Part shown: piece after piece, positions 34,718-45,934 of the stretch | How the letters are laid out: each line of letters begins with the position of its first letter | How positions within the stretch are numbered: position 1 is the first letter of the stretch | Source: Bidens hawaiensis | Lineage: Eukaryota; Streptophyta; Magnoliopsida; Asterales; Asteraceae | Length of the DNA: 64,000 nt | Direction: 5' to 3' | Assembly: GCA_021521415.1 (NCBI GenBank) | Contig: JAIQDT010009193.1 | Coordinates: forward strand, 1 to 64,000 | Notes under the pieces: generated by a model | What the model was told of the DNA's origin: nothing | The model's database searches: none | The model's input: the letters and a program-made list of their open reading frames with translations, nothing else | Made by a program: the position numbers and the translations under genes

Positions 34718-35956
34718 TGTTAGGTCCCTCGATTTCAGCTGGATCTTACTAATCATGTCATAACTCACACAGGTTGATGTGTTGACAAGGGAGTTAATGA
34801 CGGGTTGCTATATTTAGAAAGATATCCATTTGTTAAAGGCGGAATCAATAACAAACATACGGTTGCTTAATAAGTATTCAATGATAGATAACACAAACAA
34901 GATTCACTCAAAAGATTTCCATTTATATAATATCAATCATACATAGTGGATAATCGATTTAGGGTTTCTTAAAGGTTTATCCGTACTAAGACAGCCGTCA
35001 CACACAATATTCTCTCTTAATAAATTCCTTTTTCTGTGTGTTGTGTGTGTGTCTGTTCTTAGGCCTCCCTTCTTCCGTAGGCGGCGTGCCCTAAAACATT
35101 CTATTTATAGGCTTGCCAACCTAGGACAGCTGTCATTCCTTCTAGAAACCCCAAACATACATACATATTCAAATTACATAATCAGAAAATATTCTAAGTG
35201 TAAAACAAGTCTTCCGGGTAGGCTCTGGATAAGTAAACTTCTCCGAGTAGACTATGTGCTCTGCCAGCCTTAGACTTGGTAACATAGAAGTGTGCTCGGG
35301 ATCAGTTTTCGGGTAGACTTTACTTGAAGAGTATTTTACCAAGTAAAATACTCACCGAGTAGACTTCAGTCTTCTTGACTTTGCCAGACTTTGCCCGACA
35401 AACCCTTACGAGCAACCTTGTTCTTCAATGGTCCATTCAACTCCTTGCTATACAATAACTTATTAGCAAAGTGTACTCGGCAGTACTGTTCCTTGCTTGA
35501 GTTGAACCTTGCCCGATGTTACTTAGAGATATTCCATTTATACATCAAGCTTGCTCGGACCATAATTATTATAGAATACCTTGCCCGGTCTTCCAATCAC
35601 TTGGCCTCATGGACTTGGTTAGCCAAAAGCTTCCTCGGAAGAGAACCTTACTTGACTATGAAGAACAGACTTGCTTGATAAAGTGAACCTTGCTCGTATT
35701 TACATAAACTAGTGAACCTTGCCCGGCAATGCACTAATTTGCAAACCTTGCTCGGATATCCACTAAAGAAGACTACTTGAAGTAAACCTTGCCCGATATG
35801 GCTAAGTAAAAGCTTGCTCAAAAGTCTAAGGTGTACCTGGATCCATACTTAGCGAATTCTGAGAAGGTTGAGAAGATTCCAATCTTCCATGTACTTCATT
35901 TTGGTCAAATCTTTAACTCAACAATCTCCCCCTTAGGTCAGTTTCTTGACCCAACA
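34718..35956 (-). repeat. 5' LTR of Copia B
   Basis: It is 1,239 bp and the partner of 20781-22035. A TATAAATAG box is on the minus strand at 35101-35109. The U3 part (35200-35830) holds the CCGGGCAAG / CCGAGCAAG word array. Scattered substitutions separate it from the 3' LTR. Confidence 0.9.
35101..35109 (-). promoter_or_regulatory. TATA box of the Copia B 5' LTR
   Basis: The minus strand reads TATAAATAG. The word array lies upstream of it and R-U5 downstream. The corresponding site in the 3' LTR is mutated to CATAAATAG. Confidence 0.65.
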
Positions 35957-35961
35957 TTTAC
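35957..35961. repeat. Right target-site duplication of Copia B (TTTAC)
   Basis: Exact match to 20776-20780. Confidence 0.93.
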
Positions 35962-38892
35962 CACTGGAACCGGTTTGGAATGGTCCTTGATAAAAGGATG
36001 AAGAGTCTGATAGTTCTTCTGGCCACAGTTTCTTACTACATGACCTTGTTGACCGCAAACAAAATAACTTCGCATATCAACATGATGATGTTGAGAATTT
36101 GTTGGAGCATGTGACACAGAAGATGACTGATGACTCACATTTTTAGTCATGCTCTTAGCAAAATCATCAGATAACTCAAATTTCTTTTTTAAGTAAAAAT
36201 CTAAATTAGAACAGTTCGAAAAACTTTTCAACGTATCTGTCCCAGTTGACTTTACGAAATTAATTTTCTTAGCGTGTTTTAAAACCTGTTTTGCTTTAGA
36301 CAACGTGTCAGATGGAACTGATGTTTTCGCTTGAGCATATTGACGTTCTAGTTCACGAACTTTGGAAGTTTCATTGTAAAACACACTCTCAATTAGTTCA
36401 GGTTTAATGATATTTATTGGAATGTCTTTTTCAGTGAACATTGTGTCCATCCCCTTTAACTTAAACACACGAGCAGATGACGGCTTAAGTGCATTAGGAT
36501 TTATAAAACGTAACAAATCCTCATCAGAAATTTTGGGTTTTTCTGGTTTCTTAGTCTTCACTAGTTTGACAAAGACATCTTGTTTCATCTTAGTTGTGTG
36601 CGAACCATACACAGCCTCCTCAAATTCATGAGGTTCACACAGTATGTGATTAGAACTTGGAATGTTCTTGTTCTTGTGTATATTTCAGGTTCAAACACAT
36701 CCTCAATGATAACTTTGTCAACATTTTCAACAAAAACTTTGTTGCTTTGAACATGAGGTTTCTGAGAAACAGACTGGGTTTTAACAGTTTCAGACTTATT
36801 TGGTTTAGAATTTTCTGAAATCACAGGCTCTTTAAGAATAAAATCTTCTTCATTTGGAGCAAAAGGATTAATTTTATAATCATTGTGAAATGGTGGTGGA
36901 ATTTCAACAAAACCTATACCTTTCTTTGAATCCTTTTGTTTACCAGAAACTTCGATAATTTCATTTAACAGAAAAGATGAATTTGGAAATTTACCCAATT
37001 TGTTCTTTAACTCAAGAACCTCATTTTCAAGATCGGTTATCTTTGAACGATGTTTCAAAATTTATTGAAACTTTTGATCATTAATTGTCATTTTCACAGA
37101 TAACTCAGCTTTAAGATCATGATTACTTATAGTCAAAGCCTCAATTTTCTCCCTTGAATTTATTTGAGAAGTTAAGGATTGCCTATAAGTGTCTTTTAAG
37201 GACACAATCTCTTTTAGCAAATTATCATTTTGGAGTTTTAATGAATCAATTTTAGATTTGTTATAATCACAGTCAACACATGACACCTTATAAGTAGATT
37301 TACTAACCTCATTTTGCTTGGTCGTACAAGCAGATGTGGAAGAATCACTGATTTTCGCCATACAAGCAAAATTGATTGGAAGATCTTTACTTGACTCGTC
37401 AGACTCAGATACAGAATCATTATCAGAAGACAGCTCACTTTCACTATCCTCTTGAACATTTTCAGTAAGTCCAAACATTGCCAGATTTGATTGAGTATCA
37501 TTACATAGTAGTCGTTGTGACCAATCATCTCCATTAGCAAACATTGCTTGTGACCCAGAACTTGATGATTTCTTTTCAGCATCATTACTTCGTGGTGTTG
37601 AGGAGTTTGAATTTTGACCACGAGGACCAGTATACTCCTTTTTCGGTTTGTCACACTCTTTTGCAAAATGACTGAATTCTTGACAATTGTAACATTTTAC
37701 TTTCAACTTGTCAAATCCCAACTTTTTGTTTAGAGCGGGAAGATCTTTTCCGGTTCTTTGCATGAATCTTTTCACCTTTCTAACAATCATTGCCATGTTC
37801 CACTTTAAATCCATGATTTCCAAGTCATCTGGGTCAATCTGATCATAGTCTTCATCAGTTAAATCACTAGTGGCAATTTTGCTACTAACCAGATTTTCAT
37901 ACGAAGTCATGAAAGCAGATAGAAAAGCAAAGTTTTGTTCAGCTTCTTTCATGTTGACATTTGAAGGTGCTGAATAATGAGTTGTATTGGATGAATTTCC
38001 AGAAACTCCAGTTGATCCAGAAATACCAGAAGATCCAGTACTTCCAGCTGTATAAAAACAGGCTCGTGGATCACTATACAATGTAGTTGCATTCTCACTT
38101 GCAGCTTGAGTAAGAAAATCAGTCAGTGGAGAGATGGTTGAACTAAGAGGCATACTACCACCATAGAAAGAAGGATCTTTACTTTCTTTTGAAGATTTCT
38201 GACATTTAAGATCATATTCTCTAGCTTCAATCTTTTGTAAATATTCAATTGCAGTCAAATCTTCATTCAAGAAATAATTGTTTTCCTTAAGAACCATTAA
38301 GAATGTAGAATAAGAACTTGGGAGGACACTCTTAATAGTATCAATTTTATCCCTATTAGAGACATCCAATTTCATCTTGTCCATCTCAGCGATCAAGTGA
38401 TTGAATCTCGTTGTCATTTCCTCAACCGTCTCACCCTTTAGTAAGTTAAAGTTTCTGAATTGAAACTTAAGCATCACCTTTTTGCTTTCAGCCGTGTTAC
38501 CCATACTTCTCATTCGAATATGTTGAAACAAAGAAGCACATATTTTTATACTACCCACTTGGTGAAAAATATTCTCAGGCAAAGCCATGGTTAGAGTAGA
38601 ATAAGCTTTTGTTTCTATCTCTAATGCTTTCTTTTCTTCAACAGAATACTGTGAGATAGCTTTTGGTGTAAAACCAATAGTCTTATCTCCAATCATAGGT
38701 ACAGTATAGACTTCATCTAAGCAGTATGAACAATCAGGATGAAATGATCCTAAATGAGCACAAAACCGAGGTTCCCACTTGGCAAAACTTCATCAATCTT
38801 GGACATTTCGAATGTGAACCTATCTCGATATCAAGTTGCAACATTTATTGCATCAACATATTTTGAGAAGCTAATGTATACATACCAGCCAT
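35962..38892 (-). pseudogene. Gag and linker of Copia A, broken by stops and by Copia B
   Basis: The likely start is the minus-strand ATG at 38890-38892 (MAGMYTLASQNM), soon followed by a stop and frameshift. The long frame 38696-37062 holds the Copia gag core (KKVMLKFQFRNFNLLKGETV, MTTRFNHLIAEMDKM, IDTIKSVLPSSYSTF). A zinc knuckle CYNCQEFSHFAKEC and a Ser-rich acidic stretch follow, then a coiled coil (KSKIDSLKLQNDNLLKEIV). 37058-36585 and 36612-35938 continue the linker; the last has a second zinc-finger-like FVCGQQGHVVRNC whose first Cys is replaced by a Tyr in YFVCGQ. Coding is then cut by Copia B and resumes at 20775. It is structurally like the B gag and linker, as expected for SIRE elements. 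Confidence 0.87.
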
Positions 38893-39901
38893 TTTTGACA
38901 AGTTTCAAAAATTTCAAGGATGTAAGTGTAACGAATTAACAAGCGAATAAGATTAACGAATTGCAAACAGTTGTAGCGAACTGTGAACGGTATCTAACGA
39001 ATCAAATCTTAACGAAGTTAAGATTGATCAGATAACGAATCGAATCAATTAACGGATCAAAAGGTTAACGAATCAGAAATTCAAGCTAACGAATCGACTA
39101 AGCGAATCACAAAGAATCAACTTAGCGAGTTAGAGAATAATCAGTAACGAATCACCAAGGAAAACTTAGCGAAATGAGATAGCGAATCAACTATAACGAA
39201 TCAGGTTGTTACAACCGTTTGTAACAAAATCTGACACCTTATGCCACGTGGCAAAGGTTGTTATGACACAAATCCCAAAGTAGACGCGTGTCACACGAAA
39301 CAGTTAACCCCAAATAACGAATTAGATCACACGACTTAACTATTATAGCGAATCGTTTAGCGAATCACTTGAATTGGATGACGAATTAACAAACTTAATG
39401 AACGAATCAAAGGAAACAAGATAGCGAATCACCATAAGAATGATAACAAATCAAAGTCATCTTTGAATCTTCAAATCTTCAACACAAGATTTCCAGAAAT
39501 CTGGAAATGAAGAACATCAACCCAGAAACAAGAAATTTGTAATACCAACTCAATACTAAACCAAATCACACAAACGACCTACCAAAATACTCGTAACACA
39601 ATCGCGAATCCAATACGCAAACTCTCGATACCAAACACCTCTGATTACCGATCCAATTTTATCACAACATGAACCCTGTTTCGGACTTAAACCAAAACCA
39701 ATACCAATCCACTCAAAAAACAATCCAAACTTCAATTCCAACTCATAAACCCGTACCAATACCTTAACCAACACGAATTCAATTCAATTCGTCCATAATT
39801 CAATCAATTCAACATAAACTTAAATCAAATTCACTTAAATAGAAAACTAGCAATATCGAAATCTAATTAAACACTGAATCAAGTGTAATTGAGCTCCAAC
39901 A
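38893..39901 (-). other. 5' leader of Copia A with AACGAATC word array
   Basis: Non-coding. 38930-39430 contains about 20 copies of AACGAATC / AGCGAATC (GATTCGTTA on the sense strand). The remainder, up to the primer-binding site, is AT-rich without clear structure. Confidence 0.7.
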
Positions 39902-39913
39902 GCTCTGATACCA
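39902..39913 (-). other. Primer-binding site of Copia A
   Basis: The minus strand reads TGGTATCAGAGC two bases from the LTR end: a tRNA-iMet-type site. Confidence 0.9.
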
Positions 39914-39915
39914 CT

Positions 39916-40448
39916 TGTTGGAACCCGGAGATTCGTATCAATCCAGTAACAGTAACAATAACAGATCTCAGATCTGTGTATAATCGATTAATACGTTTAC
40001 ATAGATCTAGCTCATAATTACTATAGATTTAGTGTTGTATATGTATATGTATTATCAGTATCTGTATATAGGTATTTCGTATAATATTAAGATGAAGATC
40101 GAGAGAGGACTCGGACAAGGTTTCGTTAATTAAACTCTCAAAACTTAACATTAACCGTGAACAGTGTTCACTATATATAGAAGATAGGTCTGATTCGCTA
40201 ACATCCCCTGGCGAACCAGACACTACTTTGTTACATACATTAAATAACGAAACACCCCCTGATTCGTTAACATCCCCTAACGAATCAGGAGGGAATAAGC
40301 TTAAGTCTTAGTTCGCTAACATCCCCTAGCGAACTAGACCATACATAAAGCGAACTAGATAATAATTAAACTAATTATTACATTAAATAATAAACAAAAA
40401 CGTTAACAATAATTACAAAGACTCAAGACGCAAAACCGTGCACTAACA
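39916..40448 (-). repeat. 5' LTR of Copia A
   Basis: It is the 533-bp partner of 698-1230, with the same TATA-like box and three inverted repeats. About 20 substitutions separate the two by eye, and no length difference. Confidence 0.94.
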
Positions 40449-40453
40449 ATTTC
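40449..40453. repeat. Right target-site duplication of Copia A (ATTTC)
   Basis: Exact match to 693-697. Confidence 0.93.
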
Positions 40454-40650
40454 TCTTTTTTTTAATACACAATTTTATTTATTTCACATACATATACATA
40501 TCATAAAATGATATGTATATAATTTTACAATATTCTTATATACCATTTAAGCGATATATAAACTCATATCCTTATTATATGTTACACATATCATACAAAC
40601 TATCTTAACATATAAACTTAATCTCTTGAAAACATGCTATCCTCATCATC

Positions 40651-41769
40651 CTCTCAATCTTTCATGAATTTCTTCACAACCTTCGTCAACTTGTTACATT
40701 TTCGAAGAAGCTTGTCTCCTATCTTCTTCTTTTTCTTCTCATCCAAAGCAATTTTCTTCCTAAGGTTATCAGTTTCGTGCAAGGTTCGGTCCAAATGCTC
40801 CTCTTGTGATTGCGGTATCTCATTCAGGTATCCATACCTTGGCGGTGGGTCGCGGTAACCCATCATCACTATGTCATAATGATTCTTCGGGTTTGGATAC
40901 GGAGACGTTGTCACATCGGAGGGATAGTTGAAGAATGCATCGGCTACTTCATTTTGTTCACGGATTTCATTGGCATGTTCTTCAATGGATGGAATTTCAC
41001 CTTGGTATGGTGGAAAACTTGATGACGCATTTCCCTTGAGTTTATAGAGAAATTGCATATAGGGATCGACATAACCATAGCTTGGAGTTGAGTGTTGTTC
41101 CTCAATTGATGTGGTTACTTCATTTGGATTATCAGGATATTCTTCCTCGGAGTCTGTTTCCTCTTCCGGTTCCTCTTCTGGGTCCTCTTCTGGTTCTTCT
41201 TCGGTTATTTCCGGTATGTGAATCTTCTCGTATGGCATCGTCACTCTTATCTTAGGCTTGTGAGATGCCCCTTCTTTGTTGTTGCGGGAATCGGCAGAAT
41301 CCATAGTTGAAGAGCCGGTATACCACCTTTGTTGATCGGAGTGGCATTGCATCCAGTCAGATGAAGAAGATTTTGGTTCATCCTTGATTGGTAAATTGGA
41401 GAGGAAAGCGTATGAAGGGTGAGGATTTGGAGGTAACTATGTTTAACCTCCGGATGGATAATATGGCGGAATTTCAGTCGGTCGGTAGGTAGGGATCTCA
41501 GTAGGATGATACGTGGGTATTTCGGATGGTTGATAAATGGGTAGGCTTGTTGGATGGTAGCTGGAATGCCTTGGTGCTTGGTATGTTTGATGTGGAGTGT
41601 TATCCAAGTGGTAGATTGGACTTGGATTGGGGTTTTGATTATGTTCCTCATTAGAGTGGAAGAATGATTCAAAGTAATCCTTACTCATGATGTCTCTTGG
41701 GAACTTGTAGTATATTCTTGCTCTTCTCACTTCATTATCATAATACTCCATTAATTTCTCGTAAGACAT
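40651..41769 (-). pseudogene. Unrecognised ORF1 of host gypsy element H, upstream of gag
   Basis: The minus-strand ATG at 41769 begins MSYEKLMEYYDNEVRRARIYY. Then comes a Tyr/Pro/His-rich repeat region (PIYQPSEIPTYHPTEIPTYR). A stop at about 41440 and a frame change lead to a second open part (41352-40654): acidic EEEPEEDPEEEPEEET, then YGYVDPYMQFLYKLKG, ADAFFNYPSDV and GYRDPPPRYGYLNEI. It ends in a coiled, Lys-rich tail (DNLRKKIALDEKKKKKIGDKLL). It lies between the primer-binding site of H and its gag remnant (692-1), so it belongs to the element. I do not recognise the family. It could be the N-terminal part of a long gag or an extra ORF as in some Tat/Ogre elements. The stop and frame break make it defective. 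Confidence 0.6.
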
Positions 41770-41914
41770 CTTAGGTTAGGTGGTTTAGATTGAGGAGAGG
41801 GAAAGAAAGAGTTACCAACCAATTTATCCATATTCAAATAAACAAGTAAATATTTCCTACGCTTGGATCAAAGCTTAGGTATTGTTTTATGATACCCAAT
41901 TCGCTAAGATCGAT

Positions 41915-41930
41915 GGCTCTGATACCAACC
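41915..41930 (-). other. Primer-binding site of host gypsy H
   Basis: The minus strand reads GGTTGGTATCAGAGCC beside the LTR end at 41931: a tRNA-iMet-type site. Confidence 0.85.
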
Positions 41931-42930
41931 TGTCACACCCCCATCTTAGGCCTAGGAGTGTGATCAATAGTTGGTATCATATTTGTAAATAAATCAGAGT
42001 AGCGGGTTAATGCGGAAGACTTTATAAAATATAAGGATCAAACTTGTAAATATTTACATTACAAAAAGACGAGACGAAAGTCTCGTTTAGTATTTACTTG
42101 TTTATATGTTTTACAAAAAGATCATATTTTAATATTCAAACAAAATTATCCGAGCCATCGGATTCTTGAGCCCTTCGTTCTTCAAGCTCTATTCTTGGTT
42201 ACCTGCAAACTGTTATAAAATACGTCAGCAACGAATGCTGGTAAATATGCTGACGCTAAAAATATTTTCTTACTTAATCACCCCTCGAGACCATGTAAGT
42301 CTCCGCCCATCTTGGCTTAGGAATAATCAAGTTAAACAATCATCATAAACTCGAGTCTCTACACTAGGTCACCTCAGCAAAACATCGCAACGTTTCGACA
42401 TAACTTAAGTACCATAAATATACACATGGTCAGTCTCACTCGGACGTAACTTAGGTCCGGCCCATCGTGGTTGGAGGTCGTGACCAAGCGTGGTGCGATG
42501 TGCCCACCGTATTACACATATGTAAGGATCCAGACAAACGTATACCACAGCCTGAGGGCTAGGCTTATACTCTTATTTACAATGTTTATAGAGACACGTA
42601 GCCTCATGTAAAGTTTTACACATAACACGTTTGATTGTTTGAAATCAAGTTTATAAAAGCGGGGCGTATTCACCTTTTCAATGGGATCAGCTTCCAACAC
42701 CGTCCGTGAGTCTTTCCTTGCTATCTCGCACCTATAGTACGAGTATAACCTTTATTAGTCGGATACACGATCCGGCTAAAGACCTTTAGTATTATTTACC
42801 TCGATCCGACTTCCTTGATGTTTGACCCTCAAAATAGTCTCTGTGAAAGTAATCTAAGTGCTGAGAGAAGATGGAAAATAACATTGTTGAAGTTTTATTT
42901 TCCGGCAAGCTTTCTTGAACCTTGAAAAAC
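41931..42930 (-). repeat. 5' LTR of host gypsy H (right end approximate)
   Basis: The left end TGTCACACCCCC directly abuts the primer-binding site. The right end cannot be fixed because the partner LTR lies outside the window; the change to plain AT-rich DNA near 42.9 kb is my estimate. Confidence 0.65.
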
Positions 42931-43142
42931 AATGAAGAAGATGCTGAATTCATATAATATTTATAATATTTTTATGTATTACTATTTCCGAGACAAATAA
43001 AAGAATTAAATTGATGTGTACTTACATATAGTACTTCTGTTATACGACTAGATTATTATATTTTACTTATTTATATATCATTTTTTATGTATAAGTTATT
43101 GTTTTCTATTAAAAAATTATAATTTATTTTTTTATAATAAAT
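42931..43142. other. AT-rich stretch without recognised features
   Basis: Plain AT-rich DNA between the H LTR and the SINE-like insertion. Confidence 0.4.
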
Positions 43143-43466
43143 TGGTTGTGGCTCAATGGTAGAGCACTCACTTTACTAGTGAGAGGTAAGGGGTTCAAAC
43201 CTCACTACCACCAATTTATATGGGAGATATGAGGGATGACCCTGGCTTGCCAGGGTTCGAGTCCTGATCTCACCCGGTTTTACCGGCTCATAGCTGTCGT
43301 GCCGTTTGGCGGGCGTGGGGGTCGGGTTTATCCGGTGAATCCCTCAATAGGTGGACCGCTAGGGGCTCCGTCCGTCCGGACTAGTGGCCGGCTCGGGCTA
43401 CCTTTAGCCATTGGGGGCCGCGTACGGAGTACCCGGCGTTACTTAGTTGGCTGTTCAAAAAAAATA
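43143..43466 (+). repeat. tRNA-like SINE with two B boxes and an A tail
   Basis: The first 72 bp fold as a degenerate tRNA: acceptor TGGTTGT/ACTACCA, D stem GCTC/GAGC, anticodon stem CTCAC/GTGAG with loop TTTACTA. It has a box A (GTGGCTCAATGG, 43148-43159) and a box B (GGTTCAAACC, 43192-43201). A GC-rich body with a second, canonical box B (GGTTCGAGTCC, 43254-43264) follows, ending in A8 at 43457. The T stem pairs poorly and position 37 is a T, so this is a SINE or tRNA-derived relic and not a working tRNA. The GC-rich body stands out from its AT-rich surroundings. No convincing target duplication was found. Confidence 0.6.
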
Positions 43467-43689
43467 TATAATTTTTAAAATCCTATAGGTAAAGGCATTT
43501 GTCATTACATAAAAATGTTTCTTTAAATTTATATTACAAAAAAGAAAAACTCAAACTGATATGTTTTTTTAAATTTTGAAAGTGAAATAATAAAAAATGG
43601 TGTTAAGATATGAAGACTTGGAAGAGTTCTAGATTCACATTATTAAAGGTAAATTTTGGACCCTTCAGTTTTAATCTTCTGGTTCTGCC

Positions 43690-43830
43690 ACTGGTCAAGA
43701 CCGAGTAAAAACCTGATTTAGTTTTGAGTGGATATAACCACGTGAATCGAGAGCAATCATAAACAAAGGCTGCATTGAAACGATAACCTTCCACATATAA
43801 AACAAGAGCTTGTTGAAACACCCCGGCTTA
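43690..43830 (-). pseudogene. Scrap of a Copia integrase core
   Basis: The minus strand encodes VEGYRFNAAFVYDCSRFTW followed by LYPLKTKSGFYSVL. This is the recognisable Copia integrase segment around the first catalytic Asp, here changed (VYDCSRF for the usual VDDYSRF). No flanking domains remain. It is a different Copia lineage from A and B. Confidence 0.75.
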
Positions 43831-45160
43831 AAGCGGAATACGCCGGAGCGGTACGTAAAGATCACTGATAAGCTTGTAACACTATTAAAATGATAACATC
43901 ATTTACTAACTTGGATCATACAAATGACTCTAACAAGGCATTTCCACCAAAGTTACCACTTAAATTCTTAATTAATCACCATAATTTAATTCAAGCATAT
44001 GAGCACCTTTACAAATTTCACAAGTCTCACTAAGAGCCTTATATTCATCTAACCAGGTCAACTCCTTACTAATTCTTTGCATATATACTCGAAACCTAAT
44101 TAACCCATGCCAAAGAGTTTAATCATTTCTAACAACACATAACCATCAAATGAAATATGATAAACACAAAAGTAGGGCCAAAAAGGACGGTGTGTGGCAG
44201 GGGGTGGGGGTGCAAAAGCATACACAATGACTCTGGTGTAATATAAAGAGTGTTGGTCTATAGAAACAAAGTTTCAGATTCATTTTATAGGGTAACATTA
44301 TAAAAGAATTGTATGAGTTCATATATTAAAGGTACAATTTTTTTACTTGCTCCGGACCCAAAGTTTTATGGAAATTTCAAATGATCGTTTTATCGTTCTC
44401 AAAAATTCACAGGGGTCGGTCGAGATTTTAACACATGTATGCTACTAAAAAAAAGTTTCACAGAGGTCGGCCGACCCCCTACTCAAAGAATAGGTCCGCC
44501 ATTAGTCTATAACCTTCTTTTGCATAACTTATCATACAAAAACAATGAATTCAAATTAGTAGGTCTGAGTGAGGTTCATTAGGGAACCATTGACCATACA
44601 AACTCTAACTGAACTCATTCTAGTGGTGTTGGAACTGGCTCGTCGAGACTTAAATTAATTTTTGGAGTTTAGATTTTTAGGTCTAATTTTCTGGTCTTTA
44701 GATGGTTGAGATTAAGTCTATGGAGTGGTATTTTAGGCAAAACCCTGACTCCTCAACCCCTTTGTATTTAAAACCTTCATCATTATAATCAATAAAATTA
44801 TGGACGATTCATTTTATGCTAGGGTCTTAAAACAACAAAAATGTTCATTTTTTTACGGAATATAAACTAGTCATTTATGTTTAAACGTTTTTCCAATAGA
44901 CATCCTTTAGCAAAAGAAATAGCCGAAAGCATACTTCATATTTCAAAACCCTTTCACGTTACACCGTTTGGTACTAACACAGTTAATTTATTCTTTAAAT
45001 CTGGTCACTTGAGGGTAGTTTTGTAATTTCACATATTTATTTAATAATTAAAATTAAAAGAAATAATATTCTATAAATTTAAAAAATATACTCTCTCTCT
45101 CTCTCCCACACATTTCCCTCATATCATAATTAGTAAACCCTCACATAAAAATTGGTGAAA
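43824..45160. other. Repeat-derived DNA without a convincing gene
   Basis: ACACCCCGGCTTAAAGCGG at 43820 resembles the start of a gypsy LTR (TGTAACACCCC type), but no partner or boundary was found. The rest is AT-rich. A (CT)8 run at 45093-45113 precedes the short ORF at 45167. Confidence 0.35.
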
Positions 45161-45166
45161 GAAAAA

Positions 45167-45277
45167 ATGGAGTTTGATGAACACGAAGAGCAAGAAGAGG
45201 TCGGAATTCAACTTATGCCGAGAAATTTTGGGAACTCTGACAGAGATAGGACAACTGGTGGCAAAGGATATCAATAA
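45167..45277 (+). CDS. Short possible ORF, 36 codons, unknown
   Basis: ATG at 45167 follows a CT-rich stretch typical of plant 5' leaders and encodes MEFDEHEEQEEVGIQLMPRN and 16 more residues to TAA. It is acidic and then basic, with no known motif. 45280-45530 (GCCGCCATT, CACCCACCTCAACCC) looks like another 5' leader. It may be a captured exon or chance; it is not supported as a gene. Confidence 0.15.
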   Translation: MEFDEHEEQEEVGIQLMPRNFGNSDRDRTTGGKGYQ

Positions 45278-45584
45278 AGGAATGTTAACCTCCAACCGCC
45301 TTCATCTCCATTTGTAACACTAATCACCGTCGCCGCCATTTACAACCATTAGATCAGACCACCCACCTCAACCCATCCTTAAACAAGACCAGTGCAGAGT
45401 ACCCAGATCTTCACAAACACGATGATCCTATTCGGGTCTGATTTCAGATCTTTCATGCCCTAGTTCTTCACGTAAGCTTCGATTTGTTCTGATTTAGGTG
45501 TAATTTGTCTTTAATTATGGTCTGAATTGATTTCTCGCACTAAGATAACTTCTTACATGAACATATATACATATATATATATAT

Positions 45585-45922
45585 GATTGATTTCTTTTGA
45601 GAACCACTTTGAGTTTTAAGAACTCGAAATAACTCAACGTAACAAAAATTTTTTCGAATTTTTTTACACATGTGTAATACGTAAGTGTAAGTGATGTACA
45701 AAAAATTACAATATTTTTTTACACACCGAATCGACTTTTTACACATGTGTAACTAACGTTTAAAATTATGTAATTAAGAAAAATACTTATTCTCTCCTGC
45801 TTTATTTTTTAATTAAATTTAATCTCAGCCACATATTTCATATCATTTAATTAAATGTGTGGTTCAAAATTGAGTTCTTAAATGTTCTTAAAACTCACCA
45901 TGGTTCTCGAAATAACCCTCCC
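45585..45922. mobile_element. MITE-like element, copy 1
   Basis: Inverted ends: left TTTTGAGAACCACTTTGAG, right AACTCACCATGGTTCTCGAA. The core has TTTACACATGTGTAATACG and ACCGAATCGACTTTTTACAC. It is flanked by (TA)n on both sides, suggesting TA-targeted insertion. Confidence 0.65.
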
Positions 45923-45934
45923 ATATATATATAT

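Larger units (their letters stand above)
20781..35956 (-). mobile_element. SIRE-like Ty1/Copia retrotransposon B, nested in A
   Basis: It is 15.2 kb with TG..CA LTRs, a perfect TTTAC duplication, a primer-binding site at 34402-34413 and a polypurine tract at 22036-22045, all in minus orientation. In sense order: 5' LTR with an extra partial LTR copy, gag with a zinc knuckle, a long coiled and basic linker, protease-integrase-RT-RNase H, a 3.5-kb spacer and an ORF3. The gene order matches Copia A, but the sequences differ clearly, so it is another family of the same lineage. Stops after the gag core, after the zinc knuckle and in the integrase show that it is defective. Confidence 0.93.
698..40448 (-). 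mobile_element. SIRE-like Ty1/Copia retrotransposon A, interrupted twice
   Basis: It has two 533-bp LTRs (698-1230 and 39916-40448) with TG..CA ends, an exact ATTTC target duplication and a tRNA-iMet-type primer-binding site beside the right LTR. This makes it a minus-strand element whose 5' LTR is on the right. In sense order it carries a leader with AACGAAT words, gag (38.9-35.96 kb), a gap filled by Copia B, protease-integrase-RT-RNase H (20.78-17.08 kb), a long spacer, and an envelope-position ORF3 (13.84-1.2 kb) broken by gypsy C. Removing B, C and their duplications leaves about 15.1 kb. The Copia domain order and the extra ORF after pol point to the SIRE/Maximus lineage. By eye the LTRs differ at about 20 of 533 positions, and the coding parts have stops and frameshifts, so it is an old, non-autonomous copy. 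Confidence 0.93.

Noticed and set aside
39556..39774. Minus-strand frame in the leader of Copia A
   Set aside because: Low-complexity leader sequence before gag, with no conserved motif.
43143..43214. A functional tRNA gene, perhaps anticodon UAC
   Set aside because: The T stem pairs poorly, position 37 is T and it runs directly into a GC-rich SINE-like body; treated as tRNA-derived.
45167..45277. An expressed small peptide gene
   Set aside because: Only 36 codons, no homology recognised and repeats on both sides; listed at very low confidence.
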